14,521 nt of DNA from an uncultured Mycoplasmatota bacterium (GTDB lineage Bacteria; Bacillota_I; Bacilli_A; RF39; UBA660): positions 1 to 14,521 of the forward strand of contig CAMMBX010000019.1 of NCBI GenBank assembly GCA_946494345.1, given 5' to 3'. Made by a program: the position numbers and the translations under genes. Below, piece after piece: positions 1 through 8,053 of the stretch. The notes below the pieces were generated by a model. That model saw only the letters and a program-made list of their open reading frames with translations. It ran no database searches and was not told the origin of the DNA. Within the stretch, counting starts at the first letter, position 1; every line of letters begins with the position of its first letter.

Positions 1-12
1 TTTACTATCCAT
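1..12 (-). CDS. 5' end of a gene running off the left edge (possibly ftsA)
   Basis: An ATG at 12-10 is followed by codons for Asp-Ser-Lys before the window ends. Seven bases upstream on the minus strand is a very strong purine-rich ribosome binding site (GGAAGGAAGGG), so a real start is likely. It lies 70 nt after the ftsQ stop. In dcw clusters the gene after ftsQ is commonly ftsA, which suggests this identity, but four residues cannot confirm it. Confidence 0.55.
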
Positions 13-82
13 AATATATCCCTTCCTTCCATTTTTATCTTATATATTTATGTTAGCATAATTACCTATCCAATTCAATCAT

Positions 83-766
83 TTACTGCATTATTTGAAA
101 GTGATTACCTGAATCTAAATATAAATATCCTTTCTTACCATCTAACTGTGGCAAAACATCATTATAATAATTTAATCTTTCAAACTTTGTAATCGTCATA
201 TAAACACTATTACCATCATCCATATATAATAAAAACCTATCTTCATCATATTCATTTGGATCATATCTAATTTCACTAATCTTTTCTCTAATACTTAAAT
301 CTATTCTTTTATAATATTTAATAAAACTATTTAACTTATTACTAGGTATTTCATTAATCAACCTTGGAATAACATAAGGAGTCTCCTTATCAAGAGTTAT
401 CTCATCTTTATTTTCTAAAACATACTTACCATTATCTTCTCTTTTATATAATATTTCATATTCTTCTACCTTTATTTCAATAATATGATAAAACTTTCTA
501 TCAATATCAACACTTTTAATAAGAGGATTCTTACTTATTCCCTTTTCCATAGAACTATTTAAAGTCTTATAGAAACTAGGGTAATCAGAAAGATTTGCTA
601 GTTCTATAATCTCATCATCACTTAAAACAACATTACCAGTGACTATAATATTTTTAACTTTAGTATCAAGAATAAAAAGACATACAAAAACTATTACAGC
701 GATTACTATAATAAATACTAAAAACGGTAATAGTCTTAATTTTTTCTTCTTGATTACTTTAGTCAT
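83..766 (-). CDS. ftsQ: Cell division protein FtsQ/DivIB
   Basis: This is the bitopic divisome protein that links early and late division proteins at the septum. The 227-aa product has a short Lys/Arg-rich cytoplasmic N-terminus (residues 1-11), one membrane segment (about 13-33), a POTRA-like domain (about 36-103, starting at VKNIIVTGN) and an extracellular beta domain running to about residue 220. That is the FtsQ/DivIB order, at slightly below the usual length. The start is supported by GGGAG eight bases upstream, which lies inside the last codons of murB. The murB stop and this ATG are only 6 nt apart, so translation is probably coupled. The order murG-murB-ftsQ matches the dcw cluster of many Gram-positive bacteria, which supports the call more than sequence identity alone. 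Stop codon TAA. Confidence 0.9.
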   Translation of the reverse strand: MTKVIKKKKLRLLPFLVFIIVIAVIVFVCLFILDTKVKNIIVTGNVVLSDDEIIELANLSDYPSFYKTLNSSMEKGISKNPLIKSVDIDRKFYHIIEIKVEEYEILYKREDNGKYVLENKDEITLDKETPYVIPRLINEIPSNKLNSFIKYYKRIDLSIREKISEIRYDPNEYDEDRFLLYMDDGNSVYMTITKFERLNYYNDVLPQLDGKKGYLYLDSGNHFQIMQ

Positions 767-772
767 ATCACA

Positions 773-1681
773 CTACTCCCAATTTACAAATTCTTGTTCT
801 ACTCTTAAATCTATTCCATAATGTTCCCTAACAGCATCTTTTACAAATAAAATTAAATCATGTATATCTTTAGCACTTGCATTTCCTTTGTTAATTATAA
901 AATTAGCATGAATATTACTAACTTCCGCTCCTCCCTTAGTCAATCCTTTAAGCCCAATATCTTCTATTAATTTACCTGCAGGATCAGCATCTTCTGGATT
1001 TCTAAAAACACTTCCGGCACTAGGATAATTTAAGGGCTGAGATTTAACACGTCTTTCCTTTCTATCTTTTACAACACTCTCTAAAGCCCCTTTATCTCCT
1101 TTTTGCAAGCTTAAAGTTACTTCTAAACAAACATAATCAGGATGAGACTGTAAAAAACTACTACGATAATGAAAGTCCATCTCTTTATTAGTAAGTGTTA
1201 TAATTTTTAAATCATCAGTTAAGACTTTAACATTCCTAGTAATATATCCCATATCACTTTTATAAGCTCCAGCATTCATATAAACCGCTCCCCCAATTGT
1301 TCCTGGAATACCACAAGCAAATTCTAGTCCTGCTAAGCCTCTTCTTATAGATTCTTTAGCAACTTTCATTAAAGATGCTCCCGCACCACAAACTATTTTA
1401 TTACCAAAGAATTCTATCTTATTAAATTCATCTAATTTAATTAATACACCCTCATAAGTTTTATCACTAAATAAAAGATTACTACCATTACCTAATACTT
1501 TATGTTTAATATTATATTTTTTTATAAGTTTACAAAGTAATACTAACTTATCAGTATTCTTAGGATATATAATCGCTCTTACTAATCCTCCTACTTTATA
1601 AGTTGTATATTTACTAATGAAAACATCTTTTACAATCTTACCAATATCATTAGACTCAACTTCCTTAAAAAATTCATCCAT
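773..1681 (-). CDS. murB: UDP-N-acetylenolpyruvoylglucosamine reductase MurB
   Basis: MurB is the cytoplasmic FAD-dependent enzyme that reduces UDP-GlcNAc-enolpyruvate to UDP-MurNAc with NADPH. Visible family motifs, numbered from the start chosen here, are YKVGG (28-32), LGNGSNLL (63-70), the FAD loop GIPGTIGGAVYMNAGAY (124-140), the catalytic-type Arg in YRSSF (Arg173), the proton-donor Ser in SAGSVFRNP (Ser224) and a C-terminal Glu pair in VEQEF (295/297). Length (302 aa) is normal for the shorter, type II-like MurB. An ATG at 1690 would add three residues, but AAGGG abuts it directly. The ATG at 1681 has that AAGGG nine bases upstream and follows the murG stop by one base, so I chose 1681. 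Translation is thus likely coupled to murG. Stop codon TAG. Confidence 0.96.
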   Translation of the reverse strand: MDEFFKEVESNDIGKIVKDVFISKYTTYKVGGLVRAIIYPKNTDKLVLLCKLIKKYNIKHKVLGNGSNLLFSDKTYEGVLIKLDEFNKIEFFGNKIVCGAGASLMKVAKESIRRGLAGLEFACGIPGTIGGAVYMNAGAYKSDMGYITRNVKVLTDDLKIITLTNKEMDFHYRSSFLQSHPDYVCLEVTLSLQKGDKGALESVVKDRKERRVKSQPLNYPSAGSVFRNPEDADPAGKLIEDIGLKGLTKGGAEVSNIHANFIINKGNASAKDIHDLILFVKDAVREHYGIDLRVEQEFVNWE

Positions 1682-1682
1682 C

Positions 1683-2765
1683 CTATTCATCCCTTACTAA
1701 TTTTACTATTTCTAAATATATACGTGAAGCACTGTCAGTCACCCTTCTTTTAAGCAATGCTTTAGAAATACTTTTTAATTTATCTTTATCATTAATAGTC
1801 TCATCTAATAATTTAATTAAGTTATCTTTATTAAAATCAGCTTCTTCAAGTATAATACAAGCCCCATCATCTTCTAATGCTTTAGCATTAATATATTGAT
1901 GATTATTAGTAACATATGGACTAGGTACCATAATAGCAGGAAGTCCAATACTAGTTACTTCTGCTATAGTAGAAGCTCCACTTCTTGTAACAATTAAATC
2001 AGCATCTTTCATATAACTAATTAAATTATTTAAGAAAGGAACTATTTTTACATTATTACTTAATTTAACATCTTTATATTGATCATAATAATTATTACCT
2101 GTAATTAATAAGACCTGATAATCTTTATCTTTAAACAAAGGTATAACCTCTTTTAACTTATTAGTCATTGTTAAAGATCCAAGTGACCCCATAACTATTA
2201 TAACAAGTGCCTTATCTTTTTTAAAGCCCAAGGTTGTCTTACTAATCTTTTCTATATCTTTTATTTGTTCACTACGAGGATTCCCCGTATATACCGTTTT
2301 TTCTTTAGGAAAATCTTTAATACTTTCTTTAAAAGAAACTAATACTCGATCTACATATCTTGATAAAAATTTATTAGAAACACCAGGAATAGAATTTTGT
2401 TCATGAATAATAGTCTTTATTTTAAGTTTATGCGCTGAATATATAACAGGAGCACTAATATATCCTCCAAAACCAATAACAACATCAGGCTTAAATTTAA
2501 GTAATTCCTCTTTAGCTTTTTTACATGCTTTAAAGTATGTTTGCATTACTTTAATATTTTTAAAGATGTTTTTTCTATTTAGTCCTTTCATCTCTATACC
2601 TACATAAGATATTCCTTCTTTAGGAATAATATCTTTTTCCATTCTATCAGTAGTTCCAATATAAAGAATTTTAACATTTTTATCTTTTTCTTTTAATTTA
2701 GAAATTAAAGCTAAAGCAGGAAAAATATGTCCTCCTGTCCCTCCTGCTGTTATAACTATTCTCAT
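1683..2765 (-). CDS. murG: UDP-GlcNAc:lipid I transferase MurG
   Basis: MurG is the membrane-associated GT-B glycosyltransferase that adds GlcNAc to lipid I to make lipid II. Numbered from the start chosen here (360 aa), the N-terminal acceptor domain shows GGTGGHIFPA (8-17), GFGGYISAPV (98-107) and HEQN (121-124). The C-terminal UDP-GlcNAc domain shows a divergent glycine loop, GSLGSLTMT (193-201; usually GGSxGA), and the signature TRSGASTIAE, with Glu269 at the family ribose-contact position. An ATG at 2774 lies three codons upstream but directly abuts AGGAAGG. The ATG at 2765 has AGGAAGG nine bases upstream and gives the usual N-terminus MRIVITAGGTGGH, so it was preferred. It starts 43 nt after the preceding mutase stop and ends one base before the chosen murB start. 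Stop codon TAG. Confidence 0.96.
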   Translation of the reverse strand: MRIVITAGGTGGHIFPALALISKLKEKDKNVKILYIGTTDRMEKDIIPKEGISYVGIEMKGLNRKNIFKNIKVMQTYFKACKKAKEELLKFKPDVVIGFGGYISAPVIYSAHKLKIKTIIHEQNSIPGVSNKFLSRYVDRVLVSFKESIKDFPKEKTVYTGNPRSEQIKDIEKISKTTLGFKKDKALVIIVMGSLGSLTMTNKLKEVIPLFKDKDYQVLLITGNNYYDQYKDVKLSNNVKIVPFLNNLISYMKDADLIVTRSGASTIAEVTSIGLPAIMVPSPYVTNNHQYINAKALEDDGACIILEEADFNKDNLIKLLDETINDKDKLKSISKALLKRRVTDSASRIYLEIVKLVRDE

Positions 2766-2808
2766 TTTTTTCATCCTTCCTATTAATATAAGATATGTAA
2801 TTTCCTAA

Positions 2809-4182
2809 CTATTTATTATATTTTGCAATTAAGCTTTCAAATTCATTTTTTATATCTTCAAGTCTCTTTTCAGTAGATGCTTCAAATCTTGCCGTTAAAT
2901 TAGGTCCTGTATTACTAGCTCTTACACTAGCCCAAGAATCATCAAAAGTAACTCTAACTCCGTCTATATTATTATATTTATAGCCTTTATCTTTACAATA
3001 ATCTTCTATCTTTTTAACTACATCAAACTTTATTTCATCCCGAGTTTTATATTTCATCTCAGGTGTAGAATAATATCTATTAATACCATCTAATAATTCT
3101 TCAACCGTTTTATTAGTATTAGAAAGTATCTCAAGTAATCTAAGTCCTGCATAAATACCACTATCAAAGCCTAAAAACTTATCTCTAAAATAAACATGCC
3201 CTGATAACTCTCCTCCAAAGGCAAGATCTAATTCTTTAACTTTCGCTTTTGTATAAGAATTACCAGTTCTATAACAATATGGAGTTCCTCCTAATTTAAC
3301 GATTTCATCTTCTAAAGATTTACTACACTTAACATCATATAAGAATGTCTTATTAGATACTTTATTAATAATATCTCTAATAATTATAATCATATAATAA
3401 TCTATTGGTATAAAATTTCCTTTATTAGAAATAACACCTACTCTATCTCCATCACCATCAAAAGCAAGACCAACATCATAATTTTTTTCTATAACAGTTT
3501 GTTTTAATTCACTTAAATTACTCTCAATAGATGGATCAGGATGATGATTAGGAAAAGTTCCATCACTTTCACCATTAATGATAAAGTAATCAACGTTAAC
3601 TCTCTTAAAAACATCATTTAAAAGAATAGAAGTAGTTCCATTACCAGGATCTAATACTACTTTAACTCTTCTTTTTCCGAAAGATAAATTATCAGTTAAA
3701 GCCTTAATATAATCTTCTTTAACATTTTTCTTAGTTATAGATCCCTTACCATAATGAAAATTACCTGCAACTATATATTCATAAAAATCTTCTATTTCTT
3801 TACCTTTAGCATTATCATAGTTTGTAAAAGCAAACTTAAAACCATTCTCATCTTTTGGATTATGACTTGCCGTTATCATAATACCACTATCTATTTTTAA
3901 ATCTATACAAGCGAAATAATACATTGGTGTAGTACATAAACCAAGATCAATAACATTTATTCCTGTCTCTATTAACCCTTGAATTAAAGCTTGATGTAAA
4001 TCAGGAGAAGAAATTCTATTATCATGTCCTACTACACAAGAACTTTTTCCTAACTCATATAATTTACTACCAAAGCCTAAACCAATAGTATAAGCTGTAT
4101 CAACATCAATATCTTTATCAACAACTCCCCTTATATCATAACCTCTAAATATATACTTATTAATATCTTCTTTTATTTTCAT
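2809..4182 (-). CDS. Phosphomannomutase/phosphoglucomutase (alpha-D-phosphohexomutase family)
   Basis: This cytoplasmic enzyme interconverts hexose 6-phosphates and 1-phosphates, supplying sugar nucleotides for envelope glycans. All four family signatures are present: the phosphoserine loop TASHNPKDENGFK (105-117, Ser106), the Mg2+ loop DGDGDR (242-247), the sugar-specificity loop GGELSGH (323-329) and the phosphate-binding loop RASNTGPNLTARFEA (421-435). Length (457 aa) and the TASHNP loop fit the ManB/AlgC/CpsG type better than GlmM, whose loop is usually SASHNP. Substrate preference (Man versus Glc) cannot be read from sequence, so no symbol is given. It has its own extended -10 promoter and AAAGGAAAG ribosome binding site. 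It leads a likely operon into murG-murB-ftsQ. Stop codon TAG. Confidence 0.92.
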   Translation of the reverse strand: MKIKEDINKYIFRGYDIRGVVDKDIDVDTAYTIGLGFGSKLYELGKSSCVVGHDNRISSPDLHQALIQGLIETGINVIDLGLCTTPMYYFACIDLKIDSGIMITASHNPKDENGFKFAFTNYDNAKGKEIEDFYEYIVAGNFHYGKGSITKKNVKEDYIKALTDNLSFGKRRVKVVLDPGNGTTSILLNDVFKRVNVDYFIINGESDGTFPNHHPDPSIESNLSELKQTVIEKNYDVGLAFDGDGDRVGVISNKGNFIPIDYYMIIIIRDIINKVSNKTFLYDVKCSKSLEDEIVKLGGTPYCYRTGNSYTKAKVKELDLAFGGELSGHVYFRDKFLGFDSGIYAGLRLLEILSNTNKTVEELLDGINRYYSTPEMKYKTRDEIKFDVVKKIEDYCKDKGYKYNNIDGVRVTFDDSWASVRASNTGPNLTARFEASTEKRLEDIKNEFESLIAKYNK

Positions 4183-4202
4183 AATCTTTCCTTTCTCTTC
4201 TC

Positions 4203-4211
4203 ATTATAGCA
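4203..4211 (-). promoter_or_regulatory. Extended -10 promoter for the phosphohexomutase operon
   Basis: The minus strand reads TGCTATAAT, a consensus extended -10 element (TGnTATAAT). No convincing -35 is seen 16-18 nt upstream. The predicted start point lies a few bases downstream, leaving a leader of about 15 nt that carries the AAAGGAAAG ribosome binding site. Confidence 0.6.
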
Positions 4212-4263
4212 TTTTTTTATAAACAAAATTTAATCTTTCCTAAATCTCTACATAACTTGACAA

Positions 4264-4992
4264 TTATTTTTGTTTCTTTTTAATGCCTTTAATATTATAT
4301 CTTTTTACCCTACTTAGAGGATTAGTATAATCACTTATATTAATTTGTGGGAACGCATTTAACATATGACGAATAAAAAAGTTCCTTTTAATATCTTTCT
4401 TCTTAAATAACTCTTCTCTAATAATTTTAGTAATCTCTGCTGTAGCATCTTTATTTTTAAATCTTACTGTTGAGATCTTTACTTGACATAAAGTTGTTAT
4501 TGTTATAATAATATCAATAACAAATATCAATAAAAGTGTAAGAGAAATTATTCTTAAAGCCAAAAAAGAAAGTTTAGAAACTAAGAATATAGTTATAGGA
4601 TTAATTAAATATGTAAATAAAACTCCTCCTATTCCAAACAAAAAGGAATTAAAAAGACACACTCTTCCATCTAAGTTGAATTTCCTATCACTATAATCCC
4701 ACCATCTAGCTTTAAATATTTTCTCTAATACATAACTAGTAATATATTCAACAACAGAACATACAAAAGCACTCATAACAAAAACAGTAAAGAAGTCATC
4801 TTTATACCTTATAATAAAAGAACCCATTAAAATGCAAGATATCCCATATATTGGTAAATATGGTCCCAAACAAAAGCCTCTATTTAAGACTAACTTTCCT
4901 TCTCGTATAGAACAACTTAGTATCTCAGAAAGGTAACCAAGAAATGAATAAATCATAAATAAAAGAAAAATATAACAAAAATCGTTTAACAT
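4264..4992 (-). CDS. PF06541-type multipass membrane protein (so-called putative ABC-transporter type IV)
   Basis: A 242-aa integral membrane protein with about five hydrophobic segments (roughly 5-25, 47-63, 67-90, 113-137 and 144-168) and a basic cytoplasmic tail. Motifs typical of the Firmicute PF06541 family are visible: FLGYLSE (17-23), NRGFCLGPYLPIYG (37-50), VEYITSYVLE followed by ARWWDYSD (81-102) and NLDGRVCL (106-113). The name 'ABC transporter' is historical: no ATPase or substrate-binding protein is nearby, and the real function is unknown to me. The start is supported by AGGTGG four bases upstream, overlapping the stop of the ZIP gene, with 7 nt between the two genes, so they are almost certainly cotranscribed and translationally coupled. 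Stop codon TAA. Confidence 0.85.
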   Translation of the reverse strand: MLNDFCYIFLLFMIYSFLGYLSEILSCSIREGKLVLNRGFCLGPYLPIYGISCILMGSFIIRYKDDFFTVFVMSAFVCSVVEYITSYVLEKIFKARWWDYSDRKFNLDGRVCLFNSFLFGIGGVLFTYLINPITIFLVSKLSFLALRIISLTLLLIFVIDIIITITTLCQVKISTVRFKNKDATAEITKIIREELFKKKDIKRNFFIRHMLNAFPQINISDYTNPLSRVKRYNIKGIKKKQK

Positions 4993-4999
4993 AATCCAC

Positions 5000-5749
5000 C
5001 TAACCCATAATCATACTTAATATTGTTATTAGAATACCACAACCTAAGCCAATGAAAGTTATCTTTTTATTCTTTGTCTTTTTAACTTTAGGATATAACT
5101 CAAAGATAATAATGTATAGTAGCATTCCTATTGTAAGAGCAAGTAGAGAACCTATAATAGTATCACTAACAGCATTTATATTTAACAAATATAAAAATAG
5201 GCCTCCTAAAAAACTAGAAATAAATAAAGAACCTATACATAATAAAGATTTACTAGTATTATCTTCATTAGTTAAAGTAGTTGTTATAATAATACCTAAA
5301 GGAATATTATGTAAGCCAACCCCTATACTCATCATAATGCCTAAACTAACATCATTAGTCGCCGTTAAATATATTGCCATACCTTCAACAAAGTTATGAA
5401 TAATTAATGCTATAGTAGCAAGTAAACCAATATGAATAATATTTTTCTTTTCTTCTTTTTTGGTCATCTTATTATCTTCATGTTCTGGTATAAAATCATC
5501 AATAATTTTAAATATTAAAAGTCCCAAACAAGTGAAAATAATAAAAAGATAAATATGTTTAATACCTAAATGTTCTATAGTATGACCTAATAAGTCTACT
5601 AATATTAACATTGTAAGTAAAGATAGGGCAAAAGCAAAAATAAAGTCTAAAACTTTCTGCTGTTTCTTTAAAAAGAATGCTATTATAACACCTATAATTA
5701 TAAAGAATCCTAATAGAAACGTTATAAATAAAGCAAGTGTATTATGCAT
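5000..5749 (-). CDS. ZIP-family divalent metal transporter
   Basis: A 249-aa membrane protein with seven to eight hydrophobic segments. ZIP proteins carry Zn2+, Fe2+ or Mn2+ into the cytoplasm. The two signature helices are present: HNFVEG (118-123, TM4) and LHNIPLG (146-152, TM5). A charged His/Asp/Glu/Lys-rich cytoplasmic loop lies at about 85-104, as is usual between TM3 and TM4. In the family TM5 normally reads HNIPEG, where Glu bridges the binuclear metal site; here it is Leu151, which may change stoichiometry or selectivity. The ribosome binding site is GAGGAG nine bases before the ATG. It is coupled to the downstream PF06541 gene. Substrate cannot be assigned; family membership is secure. 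Stop codon TAG. Confidence 0.88.
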   Translation of the reverse strand: MHNTLALFITFLLGFFIIIGVIIAFFLKKQQKVLDFIFAFALSLLTMLILVDLLGHTIEHLGIKHIYLFIIFTCLGLLIFKIIDDFIPEHEDNKMTKKEEKKNIIHIGLLATIALIIHNFVEGMAIYLTATNDVSLGIMMSIGVGLHNIPLGIIITTTLTNEDNTSKSLLCIGSLFISSFLGGLFLYLLNINAVSDTIIGSLLALTIGMLLYIIIFELYPKVKKTKNKKITFIGLGCGILITILSMIMG

Positions 5750-5800
5750 AAATTATCACTCCTCATCTATATTCACAAATACTTTCTACTATAATTTTAT

Positions 5801-5806
5801 ATTATA
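5801..5806 (-). promoter_or_regulatory. Candidate -10 of the ZIP gene
   Basis: The minus strand reads TATAAT about 50 nt before the ZIP start, just beyond the end of the decayed DUF1016 gene. The region is almost purely A/T, other -10-like hexamers occur nearby, and the best -35-like hexamer (TTGATT) is 20 nt away. The call is therefore weak. Confidence 0.25.
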
Positions 5807-5809
5807 ATA

Positions 5810-6363
5810 TTAAGTTAATTCAATTAAATCAAAAACATAAGGCTTTATAATATTATTATTAGCAAAATCTCTATTTTCTTTTAAAGTCAAATTAAAATTA
5901 TTATGCTTTACATTTTCTATTTGTCTTTTATATAAATCAGTATCTATTTGGTATATTAAAACATTCTTTGACCATCCTTCCTCAAGGCGTTTTTTTATAT
6001 ACCATTTACGAATGTTTTTATCTTTTACTTTTTGTATTAAAGTAATATTATGTTTCTAAGGTAATTTTGAAAAGTTTAAGCAGTGCAAAAACACATCATC
6101 ATCTTTATATTCTTCATAAAAAGCTTTCATATAATTCAAATTACGAACGGAAAAGCCTTTCAAAGTTGGAAAAGTATTTTTAAGTTCAAAAAACACTTTT
6201 TCTACAAATTTATTTTCCCAAGAAAAGTTCTCACTAATTATCTTTCCTATTCTATAATAAAGATTAACTAAATTAGTATTAGCATTTACCATAATTTCTA
6301 GCTGAGTATCTTTAACATTTTTTTAATACCATCACATATTTTTCTAAATGATTTATCTAGCAT
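5810..6363 (-). pseudogene. Decayed DUF1016/YhcG-type gene (N-terminal domain only, frameshift plus amber)
   Basis: A good ribosome binding site (TAAGGAG) and ATG at 6363 start a frame encoding MLDKSFRKICDGIKK. It shifts at an A7 run (minus strand, 6318-6324): one extra A would join it to NVKDTQLEIM and the open frame that follows. That frame reads into DUF1016_N hallmarks (LYYRIGKIISENFSW; FPTLKGFSVRNLNYMKAFYEEY) and stops at TAG (6056-6058). The same frame continues with KHNITLIQKVKDK, RKWYIKKRLEEGWSKNVL and PYVFDLIEL to TAA at 5810. The amber sits where the family has Trp (PWxHN), so TGG to TAG is the simple explanation. About 175 aa are covered, against roughly 340 for full YhcG. The C-terminal PDDEXK nuclease domain is absent. 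The gene starts 14 nt after uppP and shares its transcript. Family assignment is from remembered motifs. Confidence 0.82.
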
Positions 6364-6377
6364 AATCAACGATCTCC

Positions 6378-7193
6378 TTAAAATATTACTGTTAAAATAA
6401 CAATTATAGCAAGGATAATACGATAAATCATAAATAGTTTAAAGTCATGTTTTTTAAGATATTGTAATAAAAACTTAATACAAATTAAACCAGTAACAAA
6501 TGATACAACAATTCCTAAAATAAAGATAGTTGCATTTTCCATAATTAATGATACTGCTCCATCATCTAATAATTGAAGAACGCATGCTCCAAGAACTACT
6601 GGCGCTGATAAATAGAAAGAAAACTTCGCTGCACTTTCTCTATCTACTTTTAAGCATCTTGCACTAGCAATAGTCGTACCACTACGAGAAAATCCAGGTA
6701 TTAAAGCAAAGACTTGAGAACAACCTATAATAATAGCATCCTTAAAAGAAATCTCTTTTGTATTTTTCTCACTCTTACTTTTTTTATCTACTAAATAAAT
6801 AATAACACCCATAACTATTAAAGCAGTTGCAATTAATAGATAATTAGTTCTAATTGCATCTTCAATAACATCTTCAAATAAAACTCCAACAATAGCAGCA
6901 GGAATAGTGGCAACAACTATTTGCCAAAACAACTTACCGTCTTTATCTTTTACTCCTTTAGTAACACCTTTTATAACCATATTTAAAAAGTCTTTAAAGA
7001 AAAATACGGCAATAGCAAGTAAAGTACCTAAATGTAGAGCTAAATCAAAACATAAAGCTACTTTAGTAGACATAGAAGCCCCTATTCCAAATAAATCTCT
7101 AAAAATAATTAAATGAGCACTACTTGAAATTGGTAAAAACTCTGCAATCCCCTGAATAATTCCTAAAATAATTGTATTAATAATATCTGTCAT
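6378..7193 (-). CDS. uppP: Undecaprenyl-diphosphatase UppP (BacA type)
   Basis: This integral membrane phosphatase dephosphorylates undecaprenyl diphosphate to recycle the lipid carrier used by MurG and other wall enzymes; the family also gives bacitracin resistance. The 271-aa length and about eight hydrophobic segments are normal. Both signature loops are present: QGIAEFLPISSSAHL (14-28, with Glu18 and His27) and PGFSRSGTT (166-174, with Arg170). The position matching the first Glu of E. coli EGLTEFLP is Gln14, a common variant. The ribosome binding site is AGAGG about 7 nt before the ATG. An extended -10 promoter precedes it. It is followed after 14 nt by the DUF1016 pseudogene. Stop codon TAA. 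Confidence 0.96.
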   Translation of the reverse strand: MTDIINTIILGIIQGIAEFLPISSSAHLIIFRDLFGIGASMSTKVALCFDLALHLGTLLAIAVFFFKDFLNMVIKGVTKGVKDKDGKLFWQIVVATIPAAIVGVLFEDVIEDAIRTNYLLIATALIVMGVIIYLVDKKSKSEKNTKEISFKDAIIIGCSQVFALIPGFSRSGTTIASARCLKVDRESAAKFSFYLSAPVVLGACVLQLLDDGAVSLIMENATIFILGIVVSFVTGLICIKFLLQYLKKHDFKLFMIYRIILAIIVILTVIF

Positions 7194-7217
7194 AATAAAC
7201 CTCTTTTCTACTCAACA

Positions 7218-7226
7218 ATTATATCA
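7218..7226 (-). promoter_or_regulatory. Extended -10 promoter of uppP
   Basis: The minus strand reads TGATATAAT, an extended -10 matching TGnTATAAT. The -35 region is poor (TTTATT 16 nt upstream). The expected leader is about 17 nt and contains the uppP ribosome binding site. Confidence 0.6.
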
Positions 7227-7278
7227 TTAAAAAGATAGAAATAAAAGAACTATAAAATCAATTAGACAAATATAAACA

Positions 7279-7998
7279 CTAGCCACCTTGATAAAAATTA
7301 GCAACTAATTTTTTAATTTTACCATCTTCAATATCAGCTTTATATCCTGTATTATTTCTATACATTGGTGAAGTTACATCATTATTACCTACAATTAAAG
7401 TCTCATTTTTTTGTTGTTCCAAATAATCGCCAAAATGTTTTTTCATAAATTCTCTTGCAATAACAGCACTGGGACTATTATTTATTTTTTTAGGCTTAGA
7501 ATTTAAAATAGCATCTTTTAATTCATCTTTTACTTCTTTAGCATAAACAGTACCTTTTACATTTGTTTCAAATATATCCTGATAAAGTCTTTTATCACAT
7601 AAGAAATTCAAACATGGATCAAAAGTATATTCATTATTATTATAATGAAAATTAATCCAAGAATGCCAATATTTTTCATATTTATCAAATATCAAGTTTC
7701 CTCTTTCAATATAATCATCATCAGGAAGAAATACTATAGCACTTTCAGTAGTTTGCCAACACCATCCTTCTAAAAGTCTTTTTGGCATTAAATCAAAAAT
7801 TAAACCACTATAATCACCACAAACTTCAATAGTTAAAGCTTGAAGTTTATTCTCTAAATATTTAAACACTTCATCTTTAGCCATATTATCTTGTAATATT
7901 TTAAATCTTTCTTGTTCACTTAGTATATTTTCATCTTTTAAGTTTTCTTTTCTTAAAATATAATCTAAGACATAATCACAAGCTATTTTATCTTTCAT
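7279..7998 (-). CDS. Unrecognised protein with a transglutaminase-like Cys-His-Asp pattern
   Basis: I do not recognise this 239-aa protein as a named family. It has no signal peptide or membrane segment and is probably cytoplasmic. Its middle resembles the core of transglutaminase-like (papain-fold) proteins: Cys80 in EGWCWQTTESA, His112 in WHSWINFHY, then a short strand and Asp127 in YTFDPCL. That order, and the HSW...FDP spacing of about 15 residues, is typical of the Cys-His-Asp triad in that fold. The N-terminal 75 residues are helical and charged. The C-terminus (170-239) is predicted mixed and has no motif I know. Its ribosome binding site is strong (GGGAGG, 5 nt). It lies 55 nt after the pyrophosphatase behind a weak terminator, and no separate promoter is clear. 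Stop codon TAG. Confidence 0.7.
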   Translation of the reverse strand: MKDKIACDYVLDYILRKENLKDENILSEQERFKILQDNMAKDEVFKYLENKLQALTIEVCGDYSGLIFDLMPKRLLEGWCWQTTESAIVFLPDDDYIERGNLIFDKYEKYWHSWINFHYNNNEYTFDPCLNFLCDKRLYQDIFETNVKGTVYAKEVKDELKDAILNSKPKKINNSPSAVIAREFMKKHFGDYLEQQKNETLIVGNNDVTSPMYRNNTGYKADIEDGKIKKLVANFYQGG

Positions 7999-8030
7999 AT
8001 TTTCCTCCCTTAAAATTTATATAAAAATTG

Positions 8031-8052
8031 AAAAAAGCATAGACTTATCTAT
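8031..8052 (-). terminator. Weak rho-independent terminator after the pyrophosphatase
   Basis: On the minus strand, directly after the stop codon, ATAGA-TAAG-TCTAT forms a 5-bp hairpin, followed by GC and six T residues. The stem is short and A/T-rich, so termination is probably partial and some read-through into the 239-aa gene is expected. Confidence 0.4.
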
Positions 8053-8053
8053 A

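Noticed and set aside
5052..7116. Plus-strand open frames opposite the ZIP, DUF1016 and uppP genes
   Set aside because: They are shadows of minus-strand genes whose motifs are unambiguous, and no promoter or ribosome binding site supports them.
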